Part shown: in pieces, positions 62,666 to 64,000 of the stretch
Layout of the letters: the number at the start of each line of letters is the position of its first letter
Position numbering within the stretch: the stretch's first letter is position 1
Source of the DNA: Siphonodentalium dalli
Lineage: Eukaryota; Mollusca; Scaphopoda; Gadilida; Siphonodentaliidae
Assembly: GCA_032622095.1 (NCBI GenBank)
Contig: CP136066.1
Span: 5,295,784-5,359,783, forward strand
DNA: 64,000 bases
Reading direction: 5' to 3'
Program-made: the position numbers and the translations under genes
The notes under the pieces: model-generated
The model's input: the letters and a program-made list of their open reading frames with translations, nothing else
Databases searched by the model: none
What the model was told of the DNA's origin: nothing

Positions 62666-64000
62666 CTTACCTCTATTCTAATTCACTCCGACAGAAAAAG
62701 AACATGCTATAGACACAAGTAGTTTAACGAGATTGATCAATCTGATAACATTTCTAAAATGATGGGCAACGGTTTCTACGCAATAATCTATTTTCGTATT
62801 ATTACTGCGACCATTATGGGTATTATATCGCCATTGCGTGGAATGTATTGTAATGGAGGAAAGTTCACGAAAAAACAAATGAAAACGAGAATTTAACATT
62901 ACCAAAACCAATAAAATACACTGGAAATTATTCAATCGTGGCGGCAATCGTGCATCGCCGTTTGAGCAAAATTTGTCCATTGTCAAGCTTGCCACGATGA
63001 GTATTTTAGTACATTATTTAAATTTACCGAAATATTGTTCAAAAAGGAAAACGACATGTTCGCAGAATTATTCCTCTGATCAACGGTCTTATACAATCGA
63101 CATTTAGTAAAATGGTTTCTAATTATTTATCACTTTTTTTCTGAAGGCAGTCATCTTTGGGCGCCATCTTTGGCGGGGAATAGTCACATGCGAACTTTCC
63201 GACACTGACTGTTCAATTCAGCGGATAACATACAATTAGGAACAATGATCAGAACCGACTGAAAGAATGATACGAGTGGGTCCATTTATAGAGGCCTTTC
63301 TGGATGTTAATCGACTATGACTATGTATTCAATTCCAGTGGTACCCGTGAAGTTGCAGATCCCTCAATTCTCCCAATCGCAACACATTTATTTATTTGTT
63401 TAATATTTTTAAATAAATTTATTCAGATCATATATGACGAGGTTATGTTACACTAGTCGCGCATACATGAGTGCATCACAAAACGGCAAAATAACGATGT
63501 TTAACAGACACAGCCACTATGGTGCGGTGTACCTGTAAATGCTCTGAATAAATCCATAACACTGTACATGTATATATAATCGTTAATGTCCGATAAACCT
63601 ATACATTTATGATTACATTGAGTCAATCAATATCTATCGGAACAGCAGAAGCAGTGTCAAGTGTATGTCAATATACATATTTGATTTCACAAGTTAACAT
63701 TTATAATAAATTTTATACAATTTGAACCATATGCATTACTTTAATTTCACAGGTAGATAATCCTGAATCAGAATACTTGTCTTGAATGTTCCAAAACATA
63801 ATTAAATTGAGAACGCTCACGACTCCTCAAGGCTGAAACTGTTATATACATTTTCCAATAAATTCATTGTGGTAGGAAAATTGTGGCCTTAAGAATGACA
63901 ACCATAATATTGTGCAAAATTAGGAACGAGTACACGAAATGAGTGTTCTGACTTGTCAATGAATAAACAAGTTTATAGATGTACATCTGATGATGATATG
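62666..64000. other. Right end of window, non-coding
   Basis: A minus-strand frame of 105 residues at 62678-62995 matches nothing I recognise. No RNA gene or clear repeat was seen to the end. Confidence 0.45.

Overview
The window looks like gene-poor, AT-rich nuclear DNA of an animal, most likely a marine invertebrate. Evidence: non-LTR retrotransposons of the CR1/Jockey type, tRNA-derived SINEs (one with an ATT-repeat tail), TTAA-flanked hairpin MITEs, a viral-type packaging ATPase gene embedded in repeats, and at least a dozen unrelated tandem arrays. There are no bacterial operons and I recognise no conserved host exon. Species or phylum cannot be fixed from the sequence.

Layout. 1-1278: left flank with dispersed repeats. 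1279-16842: one uninterrupted 15.6 kb array of a 9-bp unit, ATAACTCRT, always in the same orientation, with large internal duplications (offsets near 1.56 kb and 5.2 kb). 16843-20200: right flank, including a relative of a repeat seen left of the array, then a decayed anchor-motif repeat. 20204-21713: two TTAA-ended MITEs, each with two nested palindromes. 22215-22350: tRNA-derived SINE head. 22800-23441: degenerate GGTTCTT repeats leading into a 70-bp inverted repeat whose loop holds the start codon of a 542-residue A32-like packaging ATPase with two zinc fingers (23514-25142). 26360-27440: 54/67/80-bp array. 28230-28520: two more hairpins of a related MITE family. 31370-31930, 33125-33862, 35736-35899, 38100-40560 and 41000-41290: further tandem arrays. 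41408-44577 (minus strand): nearly complete but broken LINE with a 2A-like motif before its endonuclease. 48529-49800: two minisatellites. 51478-53200 (plus strand): two decayed LINE fragments joined head to tail. 53758-54099: chimeric relative of the hairpin MITEs. 54740-55115, 56228-57030 and 59061-59877: more minisatellites. 61963-62407: SINE. 62518-62665: imperfect inverted repeat. The rest is unannotated non-coding sequence.

Function. The only intact long protein gene is the packaging ATPase; the LINE ORFs are damaged. Nearly all other open frames come from tandem repeats whose unit lacks stops in some frames. The window is best read as a heterochromatin-like or subtelomere-like repeat-rich segment; that chromosomal setting is inference. 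The points most worth a second look are the 9-bp mega-array with its CpG/CpA variable position, the inverted duplication across the ATPase start, the nested palindromic MITEs and the LINE 2A-like motif.
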